From contig NZ_JAUAMC010000009.1 in the NCBI RefSeq assembly GCF_031010195.1, forward strand, positions 103,988 to 167,987: DNA of 64,000 nucleotides, given 5' to 3'. Below the pieces are notes generated by a model. The model worked only from the letters and a program-made list of their open reading frames with translations, did no database searches and was not told the origin of the DNA. Made by a program: the position numbers and the translations under genes. Source of the DNA: Halomonas sp. SpR8 (GTDB lineage: Bacteria; Pseudomonadota; Gammaproteobacteria; Pseudomonadales; Halomonadaceae). Each line of letters starts with the position of its first letter. Position 1 is the stretch's first letter. Positions 8,902 through 17,534 of the stretch are shown one piece after another.

Positions 8902-9858
8902 ATGTCGCGAACCGAGCTATTTCGCGTGTGGCAGCAGCATGACGCGTTTACCACTTTATGCCGAGTAACCGGGCTAGGGGCGCTTGCCTTAATGCTGAGC
9001 GGCTGTGGTGCTTCTCTGCATGTTAGCCAAGGCGAACCTGCCATTGAAAGCAGCCTGCTGCGTGAGCCCCAGCCCTTTACGCGCTTGTCGCCAAGAACTT
9101 ACACGCCAGAAGAGTGGCCTCAGGCGTTGAAGGCGGATGTTTATTTACCCCATAACTCAGGCGATACGCTGCGACCCGCTGCTTTAGTGGTGCATGGCGG
9201 CGGCTGGCGTAATCGCACGCCAGAAGATATGCAAAGCATCGCCGAGCAGTTAGCAGGGCAGGGCTATGTGGCGGTGAATATTGAGCACCGCTTTGTGCCG
9301 GAGTATCGCTTCCCCAGCCAACTGCATGATTTACAGCAGGCAATGACCTGGATTCACGCCAATGCCGATGAGTGGCAGGTGGACACCGATCGCATCGTGG
9401 GCGTTGGTTTCTCATCCGGCGCTCATCTAGTGAGTTTGCTGGCGCTGGCTGGGGTGGAAGGGCCGTTGGCTGAACCCTACGGCGGCGAACAGAGCCGGTT
9501 AGCCGCCGTATTAGCAGGTGGATTACCGAGTGATCTGCTTAAGTTTGATGATGGGCGCTTGGTGGTCGACTTTATTGGCGGTACCCGGGCTGAAGAGAAC
9601 GAAGCCTATCGCCTAGCATCCCCCGCCCGACACATTACCCCGCTAGCCCCGCCGTTTTTTCTCTTTCACGGCAAGTGGGATCAACTGGTGCCGGTCGATC
9701 ACGCCACCGACTTTTACCAAGCCCTGCAAGATAACAACATCGAGAGCGAACTGTATCTGCAGCGCTGGCGCGGCCACTTTGCCAGTTTTCTGCTGCGCGG
9801 TAGTGCTATTGATGCAGGGATTGCGTTTCTGAATCGGCAGGTGTTCGTTGAGGACTAG
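8902..9858 (+). CDS. Lipoprotein alpha/beta hydrolase (BD-FAE/HSL-type esterase)
   Basis: The 318-residue protein starts with a lipoprotein signal (ALMLSGC, lipidated Cys at about residue 35), so it should be anchored in the envelope. The hydrolase domain shows the oxyanion-hole motif HGGGW, the nucleophile elbow GFSSGAH (catalytic Ser in GxSxG), an acid Asp in HGKWDQLVP and a catalytic His in WRGHF near the C-terminus. This is the pattern of carboxylesterases of the HSL/BD-FAE group, which cleave short acyl or feruloyl esters. The start ATG has AAGGAG 8 bases upstream. It stands alone between a tandem repeat and the tctCBA operon. The substrate cannot be told from the sequence. Confidence 0.85.
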   Translation: MSRTELFRVWQQHDAFTTLCRVTGLGALALMLSGCGASLHVSQGEPAIESSLLREPQPFTRLSPRTYTPEEWPQALKADVYLPHNSGDTLRPAALVVHGGGWRNRTPEDMQSIAEQLAGQGYVAVNIEHRFVPEYRFPSQLHDLQQAMTWIHANADEWQVDTDRIVGVGFSSGAHLVSLLALAGVEGPLAEPYGGEQSRLAAVLAGGLPSDLLKFDDGRLVVDFIGGTRAEENEAYRLASPARHITPLAPPFFLFHGKWDQLVPVDHATDFYQALQDNNIESELYLQRWRGHFASFLLRGSAIDAGIAFLNRQVFVED

Positions 9859-9977
9859 ACTTTAGTTGTGTTCTGCATTCGTGCAAGGTTGGTGACAGTT
9901 TCGTGGGGTAGCGTCTTAGGCTGACAGGTGAAGGCCTGTTTCCAAACTTAAATAATCTTATAAAAAGAGAGCCCGCT

Positions 9978-10991
9978 ATGCCTAACGCACACACTACTTC
10001 TTTATCGATTAACCTCAAATCCTTGTTAGTCGGGGCAACAGCCGTTGTTGCCTCACTAGCGATAGCGCTTCCTGCTGCGGCTGAAGATTTTCCCACACGA
10101 CCGCTTAATATGGTGGTGGGCTTTGGAACGGGAGGAAGTGCGGATCGTTTGGCTCGTATTATGTCGGGACCTATCTCAGAAGAGATAGGTGTGCCTATTC
10201 AGGTTACTAACCGACCTGGTGCGGGCACCCAAGTGGCTTCTAATTACGTACTTAACGTGCCTGACGATGGTTATACCTTATATGCCTCGACGTTTGCGCC
10301 TTATTTAACTAACTCAATACTTATTGGTGATGCTGATTTTAGCGTCGACGACTTCTCTTATATTAATTTCCAGTGGTTTGACTTGGACCTCATTGCTGCG
10401 AATAGAGATAGCGGCTATGAGGATCTGCCAAGCCTGCTGGAAGCCATTCGCGAAGATAGCAATAATGTGCGTGGCGCAGTCGTTCAGGGGTCTGCGGGTC
10501 ACTTGATGGTGCGCTTGCTGCTTGACGAGGCGGGTATTCCTCAAGAAAACCTTAACCTAGTGACCTACAACAGCGGTGGCGAAGCGCGTTCCGCCGTAGC
10601 GGGTGGCCAGGTGGATTTTGTCTCCATCAGCGCCCAGGGTAGCGAGGGCATCCGCGAATTCCTCACCCCACTGGCGATTGTGAACGATGAGCGCATTGAA
10701 CAATGGGATGCGCCCCCTATCAATGAAGCGTTAGCATCGATGGGTTTTGAAGTTCCGGTTCTTCAGGGTTCTATGCGTGGCTTTGCTGTTTCCAGCGAAG
10801 TTGAGCGTCAACACCCTGAGCGCTTTGAAAAACTCTCTTCGGCAATTCAAAGTGCCCTCGCTCGTAAGGACGTACAAGAACAACTTGAGCGTAACGAAAT
10901 GGGCGGCGTTTGGGTAGGCTCAGAACGATCCAATGAGTTGATGCGCGAAAACTACCAAGTCTTCGAGCAGTACGCTCACTTGCTCAACTGA
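9978..10991 (+). CDS. tctC: TTT-family substrate-binding protein (TctC/Bug type)
   Basis: The 337-residue protein is the periplasmic receptor of a tripartite tricarboxylate transporter. A signal peptide covers about the first 36 residues (AIALPAAAEDFP). The mature start FPTRPLNMVVGFGTGGSADRLAR is the Bug-family beta1 strand and anion-binding loop, and VTNRPGAGTQVASNYV is the second conserved block. It should bind a carboxylated substrate, perhaps citrate or tricarballylate, and deliver it to TctAB. AAAGAGAG precedes the start. It is the first gene of tctCBA, followed by a stable hairpin that may keep its mRNA more abundant than the membrane part. The convergent tctDE system probably controls it. 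Confidence 0.9.
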   Translation: MPNAHTTSLSINLKSLLVGATAVVASLAIALPAAAEDFPTRPLNMVVGFGTGGSADRLARIMSGPISEEIGVPIQVTNRPGAGTQVASNYVLNVPDDGYTLYASTFAPYLTNSILIGDADFSVDDFSYINFQWFDLDLIAANRDSGYEDLPSLLEAIREDSNNVRGAVVQGSAGHLMVRLLLDEAGIPQENLNLVTYNSGGEARSAVAGGQVDFVSISAQGSEGIREFLTPLAIVNDERIEQWDAPPINEALASMGFEVPVLQGSMRGFAVSSEVERQHPERFEKLSSAIQSALARKDVQEQLERNEMGGVWVGSERSNELMRENYQVFEQYAHLLN

Positions 10992-11032
10992 TTTTTCCGA
11001 ACTGACTCTAACGAATTAATCCTTCCATGATA

Positions 11033-11062
11033 GCTGGTCCTTCACATTAGTGAGGGGCCAGC
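11033..11062 (+). promoter_or_regulatory. Intercistronic hairpin between tctC and tctB
   Basis: A 13-bp stem with two G-U pairs (GCTGGTCCTTCAC against GTGAGGGGCCAGC) and a short ATTA loop lies between tctC and tctB, with no T run behind it. It may stabilise the tctC transcript or partly end transcription; it ends only a dozen bases before the tctB start. Confidence 0.6.
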
Positions 11063-11075
11063 ATGGAGTTTTACC

Positions 11076-11525
11076 ATGTCTGAATATAAACGTGACTATG
11101 GGGACTTTATCGTTCTCATGGGGTTGGCGGGCTTTACACTGTGGTATTTGTCAGATGCCATTCGTGTTTCAGCTAGCACACAGAACCTACTGTTGATTCT
11201 GCCACTGTCTATTATCGTTTTAGTGATTATTGCTTTTGAATTGATCCTGCGTATAAAGCACGGCTCACTGTTTAGACGCTCAGAAGAGGAGCCTCTTCGA
11301 CAGACCTTGCCTGTGGTGGGGCTATTTGCTGCTTACGTAATGTCGCTAGAAATCTTAGGGTTCGATATTGCCACCGTCGTTTTTTTAGCGCTGTTTTTGA
11401 TTCTGAAAGGTGAGCGCAATTGGCTACTACTAGGCGGTTTTAGTGTCGCTTTTGGACTGGGCGTTGCGTTCTTTTTCTCACAGATGTTGCCGTATCCCAT
11501 GACATTGCTGCTGCTACCCAGCTAA
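11076..11525 (+). CDS. tctB: TTT transporter small membrane subunit TctB
   Basis: This 149-residue protein has four predicted membrane helices (about 14-30, 38-58, 82-105 and 112-146) and the usual size of TctB, the poorly conserved small subunit of tripartite tricarboxylate transporters. The call rests mainly on its place between tctC and tctA and on its helix pattern; the family has few fixed residues. The tctA start follows its stop by 9 bases with an AAGGAG site between, so the two are cotranslated. The acidic loop SEEEPLRQ between helices 2 and 3 is typical of the family. Confidence 0.85.
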   Translation: MSEYKRDYGDFIVLMGLAGFTLWYLSDAIRVSASTQNLLLILPLSIIVLVIIAFELILRIKHGSLFRRSEEEPLRQTLPVVGLFAAYVMSLEILGFDIATVVFLALFLILKGERNWLLLGGFSVAFGLGVAFFFSQMLPYPMTLLLLPS

Positions 11526-11534
11526 GGAGACAAC

Positions 11535-13043
11535 ATGATTGATTTTGGCGCGGTAGGGCAGAGTTTTGATCTGCTGTTTTCCAGTTTTGGTCCTTGGCTA
11601 GTGGTAGTGCCTGGGATCATATTAGGGTTGATCTTTGGTGCTACTCCAGGCCTACAAATCTCCATGGCCATGGCGATTTTCCTGCCCATGACCATGTACA
11701 TGGATTTTATCCAAGCCATGCTCTTTTTGACGGCTATTTTTACCGGCGGCTCATTTGGTGCGGGTATTCCGGCCATTTTAATGAATATTCCTGGTACTTC
11801 TTCGGCGATCGCCACGGCTTTTGATGGTTATCCAATGGCTCGTAAAGGGCAGCATAACCAGGCGCTAGGCGTTGCATTGGCATCATCAGTGATCGGCGCT
11901 CTTATGGGCTATGTAGTGCTGTTCTTTATGATTCAACCGCTGTCTTACATGGTGTTGCGACTGGGGCCAGCCGAGATGTTTGTCGTCATTCTCTGGGGGA
12001 TGACGCTGATTGCTAGTTTAAAAGGTGAGCAGGTACTTAAAGGGTTAATGGCAGGTTTCGTAGGTTTGTTAGTCGGTACGATTGGATTTAGTGAAGTTGG
12101 GTTGGCACGCGGCACGATGGGGCAAACCTATCTGCTTGATGGTATTCCCGTTATCCCTGCCATGATGGGCATGTTTGCAGCCTCTGAACTGTTCAAACTC
12201 GCCAATAAAGGTTTCATTGTTGAATCCGCCGATCACCGTAAAGTAAAAGTTAGCGAGATATTCGATGGCTGCAAAATGGCGATGCGCTACCCCGTGGTAA
12301 TGATTCGCGGTGGCTTAATCGGTGTATTGGTCGGTGCCGTGCCCGGTGTAGGCTCTTCGGTTTCTAACCTGCTTTCTTATATTGAAACTAAGCGTCGCGA
12401 TCGCGACCCTGATTCATTTGGTAAGGGCAATCCAAAGGGAGTGGTGGCATCAGAAGCCGCTAATAGCAGCTCCGAAGGTGGCTCAATGGCAACCTTGCTG
12501 GCGCTGGGGATTCCTGGGGGTGGCGCGACAGCGGTTATGCTGGCGGCGTTTGCCATGCACAACATTACGGGTGGGCCGCAGTTTATTCGTCAACAGACCG
12601 ATGTTGTTTACGCGATTATTTTCGCTAACTTTGCCCAGGTGTTTCTACTGGTGGTCATCGGCTTACTGTTTATTCCATTACTGGCCAATATCGTTAAAGT
12701 GCCGATGCGTTACCTGATTCCGTCGGTATTAGTTCTTGCGGTGATGGGGTCGTTCGGGCTAACAGGCAATATGACAGGGCCTGCTACGGTGTTGGTGTTC
12801 GCTGTGATCGGTTGGATTTTCCGTCACTATGGCTACTCAGTACCTGCAGCGGTGATCGGCATGTTATTGGGCTCGCTGGCTGAAAAGTCTCTGCTGCACT
12901 CCTATCAAATCAGCGGTGGTGACATTACCTATGTGTTTGAGCGCCCAGTGACGCTGGCTATTTTTGCACTACTGCTGATCTCGTTATTTAGTCAGCCATT
13001 GATGAAAAAGCTGAAAGCCCGCCAAGAGGCTACTCAGCCATGA
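11535..13043 (+). CDS. tctA: TTT transporter large permease subunit TctA
   Basis: The 502-residue protein is the main channel subunit, with about ten to twelve membrane helices. Family signatures include GATPGLQISMAMAIFLPMTM early in the protein, FGAGIPAILMNIPGTSSA, the GAVPGVGSSVSNLLSY block and EGGSMATLLALGIPGGGATAVML in the second half; these paired glycine/proline-rich repeats reflect the internal duplication of TctA. It uses the sodium or proton gradient to import the carboxylate caught by TctC. The start has AAGGAG 8 bases upstream. A short broken membrane ORF follows before the convergent tctE gene. Confidence 0.92.
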   Translation: MIDFGAVGQSFDLLFSSFGPWLVVVPGIILGLIFGATPGLQISMAMAIFLPMTMYMDFIQAMLFLTAIFTGGSFGAGIPAILMNIPGTSSAIATAFDGYPMARKGQHNQALGVALASSVIGALMGYVVLFFMIQPLSYMVLRLGPAEMFVVILWGMTLIASLKGEQVLKGLMAGFVGLLVGTIGFSEVGLARGTMGQTYLLDGIPVIPAMMGMFAASELFKLANKGFIVESADHRKVKVSEIFDGCKMAMRYPVVMIRGGLIGVLVGAVPGVGSSVSNLLSYIETKRRDRDPDSFGKGNPKGVVASEAANSSSEGGSMATLLALGIPGGGATAVMLAAFAMHNITGGPQFIRQQTDVVYAIIFANFAQVFLLVVIGLLFIPLLANIVKVPMRYLIPSVLVLAVMGSFGLTGNMTGPATVLVFAVIGWIFRHYGYSVPAAVIGMLLGSLAEKSLLHSYQISGGDITYVFERPVTLAIFALLLISLFSQPLMKKLKARQEATQP

Positions 13044-13083
13044 TGTCAAAATTAAATTATGATTTCTGAATTCATAATGTGAA

Positions 13084-13280
13084 ATGTTGAAAAGAACCGC
13101 CACTACCGTTGGTTTGGGTTTTGTGGGGGGGGGGGCTGGGTTGCCATCCTTTTTTCATTGCCCCTGATATGGATGCTGGGGGCTCTGTTTTATGTTGTTT
13201 CGCATCATATATTGCGTCTACTGTTACTGATCTTTATGACGCCGCTAATGATGCGCATCGCCAATACACCGGCTAAGTGA
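13084..13280 (+). pseudogene. Small two-helix membrane ORF, frameshifted at an 11-G run
   Basis: An ATG at 13084 opens MLKRTATTVGLGFVGGG and then hits a run of 11 G (13125-13135). As written, that frame stops at once. With one extra G the frame continues into a clearly membrane-like sequence (WVAILFSLPLIWMLGALFYVV, then HHILRLLLLIFMTPLMM) ending at TGA 13278-13280, for a protein of about 65 residues with two hydrophobic helices and a basic end. It overlaps the end of tctE on the other strand by 8 bases. No good ribosome site is seen. It may be a phase-variable small gene, a decayed gene, or a normal gene with a homopolymer sequencing error. I do not recognise its family. Confidence 0.5.
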
Positions 13281-14652
13281 CCGGGAAGATCACGGTGACT
13301 TCAAAGCCGCCCTGAGGTCGATTTGCTAGACAGAGTTGTGCTGAGTGTGCGGCGGCGATTTGCTCTACGATCGCCAAGCCTAAACCGCTACCGGAGGCGT
13401 GCTTGTTATGGCGAAAAAAGCGTTCCGTTAACTTGCTAATTTGCGCTTCATCCACCCCAGTGCCTTCATCGCTAACCTTAAGTGTCACTTGGTGCTCGTT
13501 AGTTGTTAATGCAACAGTGATGACACCTGAATAAACACTACTACCACCTGCATGCAAGCTGGCATTTTCGATCAGATTGGTAACCAACCAGCGCAGCATA
13601 ATGGGATCGCCAAGTACATTGGGCATTTCTTTATGCTTTTCAAACGCTAGCTCTTGGCTGTGTTGATAGATATTAGGAGCCGTTTGAGCACAGGCGTCCT
13701 GGCAAATTGCCACTAAATCGACTTTTTCTAGATGAGACGTATCGACTAATTCGCTGCGTGTTTTAGCGTATTTAAGCAGCTGCTTTACGGTATGGCTGGC
13801 GTGTTCGGCGATGCGTTGAATTTCTCGTAAGCTAGCGTGCGCCGATGAGTGAGGATTGGTTTTGAGTGATACTTCAGTTAACGCACGAATCTCTGAAATA
13901 GGGGTTCTTAGTTGATGGGAGACATCGGCATTGAGCTGTTGGGTGCTTTCAATACTGCGACGCATACGTTGCATCAAGTGATTAATGCTTTGGATGAGCG
14001 GCAGTATCTCTTTGGGCGCGTCATCGTTCAACGCGTGCAGGTCATTGGGCGAACGCTGCCGTAATGCTTGGCTAATCGCATTGAGAGGCGCGAGCCCCCA
14101 ATGGATCGCCAGTAATGCAATGGAAATGGCTAGCAAGCCTGTCACTACCATGAGCCCTGTCAAAGTGACCATAAAGTCATTGGTTAACGTGTGACGTGCC
14201 TCCTTCGATTCGGCCACGACGACTTCTATATCTATCGGTTGGTTACCACGACTATAGGGTAGGGTAAGCGCCACGGCGCGTAATGCATTACCAGCATAGT
14301 CCACATCATAAAAGGTTGGATCTTGTGATGCTTCGGGAGGATCTGCCAAACCGCTAAAACCGGCGATCATGCCGCCATCTCTCTCTTTAATACGATAGAA
14401 AATTTTGCCTTCGCCTCGGCTGCCTAATGTGCTAACACTGAAGTAATGCATATTGATGTGCAGTTCGCCATCCGCTGTATAAATGCGACGTTCCAAACGT
14501 TGCGCGGCATTGAGAAGTAGATCATCGAAGGTAGTGTTAATTTGTCGTGATAACAGCAGATGACTAGAGATTAGCGCCAAAATCGCCAACATAGTGAAGG
14601 GTAGGCCAATCCAGAGCAGTAGCCGACTGCGGATCGATTGGCTTTTACTCAT
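13273..14652 (-). CDS. tctE: Sensor histidine kinase TctE
   Basis: This 459-residue inner-membrane kinase has helices at about residues 13-32 and 163-185 enclosing a periplasmic sensor region of the 2CSK-N type found in TctE and QseC. A HAMP-like linker (LAPLNAISQAL) follows, then the H box LNADVSHQLRTPISEIRAL, an N box (RWLVTNLIENASLHAG) and the ATP-binding DEGTGVDEAQ and GSGLGLAIVEQI motifs. It should sense a carboxylate and phosphorylate TctD. Its start overlaps the end of tctD by 8 bases, so the two are cotranslated. It faces tctCBA, whose expression it probably controls; in Salmonella the equivalent genes are divergent, so the arrangement differs here. Confidence 0.88.
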   Translation of the reverse strand: MSKSQSIRSRLLLWIGLPFTMLAILALISSHLLLSRQINTTFDDLLLNAAQRLERRIYTADGELHINMHYFSVSTLGSRGEGKIFYRIKERDGGMIAGFSGLADPPEASQDPTFYDVDYAGNALRAVALTLPYSRGNQPIDIEVVVAESKEARHTLTNDFMVTLTGLMVVTGLLAISIALLAIHWGLAPLNAISQALRQRSPNDLHALNDDAPKEILPLIQSINHLMQRMRRSIESTQQLNADVSHQLRTPISEIRALTEVSLKTNPHSSAHASLREIQRIAEHASHTVKQLLKYAKTRSELVDTSHLEKVDLVAICQDACAQTAPNIYQHSQELAFEKHKEMPNVLGDPIMLRWLVTNLIENASLHAGGSSVYSGVITVALTTNEHQVTLKVSDEGTGVDEAQISKLTERFFRHNKHASGSGLGLAIVEQIAAAHSAQLCLANRPQGGFEVTVIFPVT

Positions 14653-15346
14653 GGGCTGAATCTTTAACGTTATTAGATTCTATATCTTGAGGCGCCAGAT
14701 AATAGCCCAGCCCGCGAACTGTCTTTAAACCAAAATCGTAGCCAATTTTTTTACGAATCCGGGATATATAGGTTTCCACGGCAGCATAACTGACTGGCTC
14801 ATCAGATGAGGATAGTCGGTCAATGATTTGGTCCTTATTGACGAGACGGTTTTGGTTGATCAATAGATACTCCATGACTTCTAACTCTCTGCGGTGTAGC
14901 AACAAAGGTTTACCGTCAAGGCGCAGTTCCATCGCATCGGGTAAAAACTCCAAGCGCCCACATTGCAGCGTTTCACCACCAAAATGCTTGGCACGACGCA
15001 CCAAAGCACGTGCTCGGGCCACTACCTCCTCGAGTGAAAAAGGCTTACATAAATAATCGTCTGCACCTACCTCAAGACCGAGTATACGTTGATCTAGGCT
15101 GTCTCTCGCTGAGATGATTAAAACGGGAATATTATTCTGAGCATGGCGCAACTTGCGTAGAAGCGATATGCCATCCAGCTTGGGCAAGCCAAGATCCAAT
15201 ACCACTAAGTCATAGCCGCCTTGTTCAAGCATATGAAGAGCCTTTTCGCCATCGTCGGCGACATTAATGCTAAAAGCAGCCTCAATAAGTGTTGCTGCAA
15301 TAGAATTGGCTAAATTAACGTTGTCTTCTACCACTAGCGCCTTCAT
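14645..15346 (-). CDS. tctD: OmpR-family response regulator TctD
   Basis: The 233-residue protein has a receiver domain (VVEDNVN acidic residues, phospho-acceptor Asp in DLVVLDLGLPKLDG, Lys in YLCKPFSLEE) and a C-terminal winged helix (RRELEVMEYLLINQNRLVNKDQI, then VETYISRIRKKIGYD and TVRGLGYYLAPQ). It lies directly upstream of tctE and should activate or derepress the tctCBA operon when its carboxylate is present. A second OmpR-type regulator gene (baeR-like) ends only 14 bases from its start on the same strand, but belongs to a different operon by content. There is no clear terminator between them, so read-through is possible. Confidence 0.88.
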   Translation of the reverse strand: MKALVVEDNVNLANSIAATLIEAAFSINVADDGEKALHMLEQGGYDLVVLDLGLPKLDGISLLRKLRHAQNNIPVLIISARDSLDQRILGLEVGADDYLCKPFSLEEVVARARALVRRAKHFGGETLQCGRLEFLPDAMELRLDGKPLLLHRRELEVMEYLLINQNRLVNKDQIIDRLSSSDEPVSYAAVETYISRIRKKIGYDFGLKTVRGLGYYLAPQDIESNNVKDSAHE

Positions 15347-15360
15347 AAGTGATCCCGTTG

Positions 15361-16056
15361 CTACCCCTCCGGCTGGTACTTATAGCCTACACCGTATACC
15401 GAGCGGATAATTTCCAGTTCAGGGAGCGCTTCGTGGATTTTCTTGCGCAGCTTTTTAATGTGGCTGTCCACGGTGCGCTCCGAGACGATACGGTTGTCGC
15501 GGTACATGTGATCCATCAGTTGTTCACGGCTAAAGATGCGGCCCGGTGCCTGCATCATCACCCGTAGCAGTTGGAACTCAACCGCCGTCAGGCCTAAATC
15601 TTGCCCGTGGGCGAGCGCCTGCCAGCCATCTTCGTTTAGTACCACCGGTGCGTTTTGCACCTCGGCTGGGGCGTCGGCCGCTGCTTGGCTGCGGCGAAGT
15701 ACCGCCTTAACTCTGGCCACCACTTCCCGGGGGCTAAACGGTTTGCAGATATAGTCATCTGCACCCAGTTCCAGCCCCAGCAAGCGGTCAACCTCTTCTA
15801 CTTTGGCGGTGACCATAATGATCGCAATGGTTGGCCACTGCTGGCGTATTTCCCGGCTTAGGGTGAGGCCATCTTTACCCGGTAGCATGATATCGAGTAG
15901 CACCAACGCCGGGGAGTGCTGCGCCAGCCAGGGCATTACCTCGTCGCCGTGGCCCAGGGTCATTACCTCAAAACCGTGGGTGGTTAAGTAGTCCGCCATC
16001 AGGCGGGCAATCTTCGGTTCATCCTCAACAATCAGTAAAGAGGCAGCATGGGACAT
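15361..16056 (-). CDS. baeR: OmpR-family response regulator (BaeR-like)
   Basis: The 231-residue protein has a receiver domain (IVEDEPKIA, Asp in LVLLDIMLPGKDG, Lys in YICKPFSPRE) and a winged-helix DNA-binding domain (GLTAVEFQLLRVMMQAPGRIF, then ERTVDSHIKKLRKKI and IRSVYGVGYKYQ). It is the last gene of the efflux operon on this strand, 71 bases after the baeS-like kinase. BaeSR pairs respond to envelope stress and toxic compounds and switch on RND pumps, which fits the genes just upstream. Whether it controls its own operon cannot be seen; the symbol is by similarity of domain layout and context. Confidence 0.85.
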   Translation of the reverse strand: MSHAASLLIVEDEPKIARLMADYLTTHGFEVMTLGHGDEVMPWLAQHSPALVLLDIMLPGKDGLTLSREIRQQWPTIAIIMVTAKVEEVDRLLGLELGADDYICKPFSPREVVARVKAVLRRSQAAADAPAEVQNAPVVLNEDGWQALAHGQDLGLTAVEFQLLRVMMQAPGRIFSREQLMDHMYRDNRIVSERTVDSHIKKLRKKIHEALPELEIIRSVYGVGYKYQPEG

Positions 16057-16127
16057 AACGGTAGACTCGCTTAACAGTGAACGTAAAAGCAGGGTTTAAC
16101 GGCTCTTTAATATGCACTCTTGGAACA

Positions 16128-17534
16128 TTAATCTGTTTTTAATAGCGGAAAACGCAGCGTCCAACGTAGCCCACCTAGCGTTGAGCTAGAGGGCGTCAGC
16201 GTTGCACCGTGTGCATTGACCAGGGCGCTGGCGATGGAGAGCCCCAAACCGCTGCCGCCACTGGCACGGCTGCGGGAGCCTTCGACGCGATAGAGCCGCT
16301 CGGTCAAGCGGGCTAATTCACCCTCCGGCACGCCCGGGGTGCTGTCTTCCCAGATGACGACGGCCATTCCCTGCTGCGCGGTAAGCGTGACACGCAGCTC
16401 CCCCGGCGGCTGGGTATAGGCGCAGCTGTTATCCAACAGGTTGTTCCAGAGTTGGCGGAGGCGCTGGGCATCGCCACGAATCATCATGCCAGGTTCGATC
16501 TGTTCGGTCAGCGTTAACCCGCTTTCGACCAACCAGCGGTCAGCGTCGGCCAGGCGGTTAGCCAGGCAGTCGCTAAGATCCATCGGCGCCAATTGAATAT
16601 CTAGCGCGCCTGCGTCGCTTTGCGATAATAGACGCAAATCCGCCACTAAGCGCTCTAGCTGTCCCACCTCTTGGGCGAGGGAGCTTAGGTTCTCCTGGTT
16701 CAGCGGGCGAATGCCATCCTGCATGGCTTCGATCTCGCCGCGCAGCACTGCCAGGGGCGTGCGCAGCTCGTGAGCGGTGTCAGATACCCAGCGGGCGCGG
16801 GCATCGCGGCTGGCTTCCAGGGTGGCGGCAAGCACATTAAAATCCCGCGCCAAGCGCGACAGCTCATCGCGGCCACGTTCCGGCAGTCGAGTGCGATAGT
16901 CGCCCTCGGTAAGGCGCAGCGTAGCGCCTGCCAATGCTCGGGTACGCCGCCCCAGCCACCAGGAGAGGCCTCCCGCCAGCAGCAGCGAGGTCACGCAGAG
17001 TGATATGACGATGAGCACCAAATTGCGCTGCTGGCGCTCAAGAAAACGGCTCTCCATGCGCTCCATCATTTCCCGTGGTGGCCTGAAACCGAGCGAGCCG
17101 ATATCAACACCATCACTTTGCAGCGTAAGCCAGTGCCAGCTGCCTGAGCTTTCACGCCCGCTGTGGGGCGGCACCACAAACTGGCCCTCTGTATCGCGTA
17201 GGGTGAAGTCCCGTGCTTCGCCTAGCGGGGAAGGCCGGTCGCGATGTTCTTGGCCTAGTTCAAAACGGACAATAAACGGCCAGCGTTCCGGCGACTGCTC
17301 CAGCCACTCCCAGCTCTGCTGAGTTTCCCAGCGAGTAACAAGACCATCGGCCAGCAGGGTAGCACGGCGCTCCTGGGCCTGGTTGAGATAGTCAAGAAAG
17401 CCGCGGTCAATACTGTAAGAGACGGCCAGAAACATGCTGGCTGAAATCGCTACGTTCACGCTGAGAATAATCACAAACAGCTTGAGTCCCAGCCGAGAGG
17501 GGCGCCATTGACGTATGGCGTTTAGCAAGGCCAT
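16128..17534 (-). CDS. baeS: Sensor histidine kinase (BaeS-like)
   Basis: This 468-residue membrane kinase has helices at about 19-40 and 173-196 around a periplasmic sensor region, a HAMP domain (RRTRALAGATLRLTEGDYRTRL), the H box ARWVSDTAHELRTPLAVLRGE, an N box (QLWNNLLDNSCAYTQ) and ATP-binding motifs (EDSTPGVPEGELARL, GGSGLGLSIA). In the N box region the pattern is normal, while the D box DSTPGVP is slightly unusual (Ser-Thr where Asp-Ser/Thr is common in BaeS). The start shares a base with the stop of the RND gene, so translation is coupled. It probably senses pump substrates or envelope damage and signals to the BaeR-like regulator. Confidence 0.85.
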   Translation of the reverse strand: MALLNAIRQWRPSRLGLKLFVIILSVNVAISASMFLAVSYSIDRGFLDYLNQAQERRATLLADGLVTRWETQQSWEWLEQSPERWPFIVRFELGQEHRDRPSPLGEARDFTLRDTEGQFVVPPHSGRESSGSWHWLTLQSDGVDIGSLGFRPPREMMERMESRFLERQQRNLVLIVISLCVTSLLLAGGLSWWLGRRTRALAGATLRLTEGDYRTRLPERGRDELSRLARDFNVLAATLEASRDARARWVSDTAHELRTPLAVLRGEIEAMQDGIRPLNQENLSSLAQEVGQLERLVADLRLLSQSDAGALDIQLAPMDLSDCLANRLADADRWLVESGLTLTEQIEPGMMIRGDAQRLRQLWNNLLDNSCAYTQPPGELRVTLTAQQGMAVVIWEDSTPGVPEGELARLTERLYRVEGSRSRASGGSGLGLSIASALVNAHGATLTPSSSTLGGLRWTLRFPLLKTD

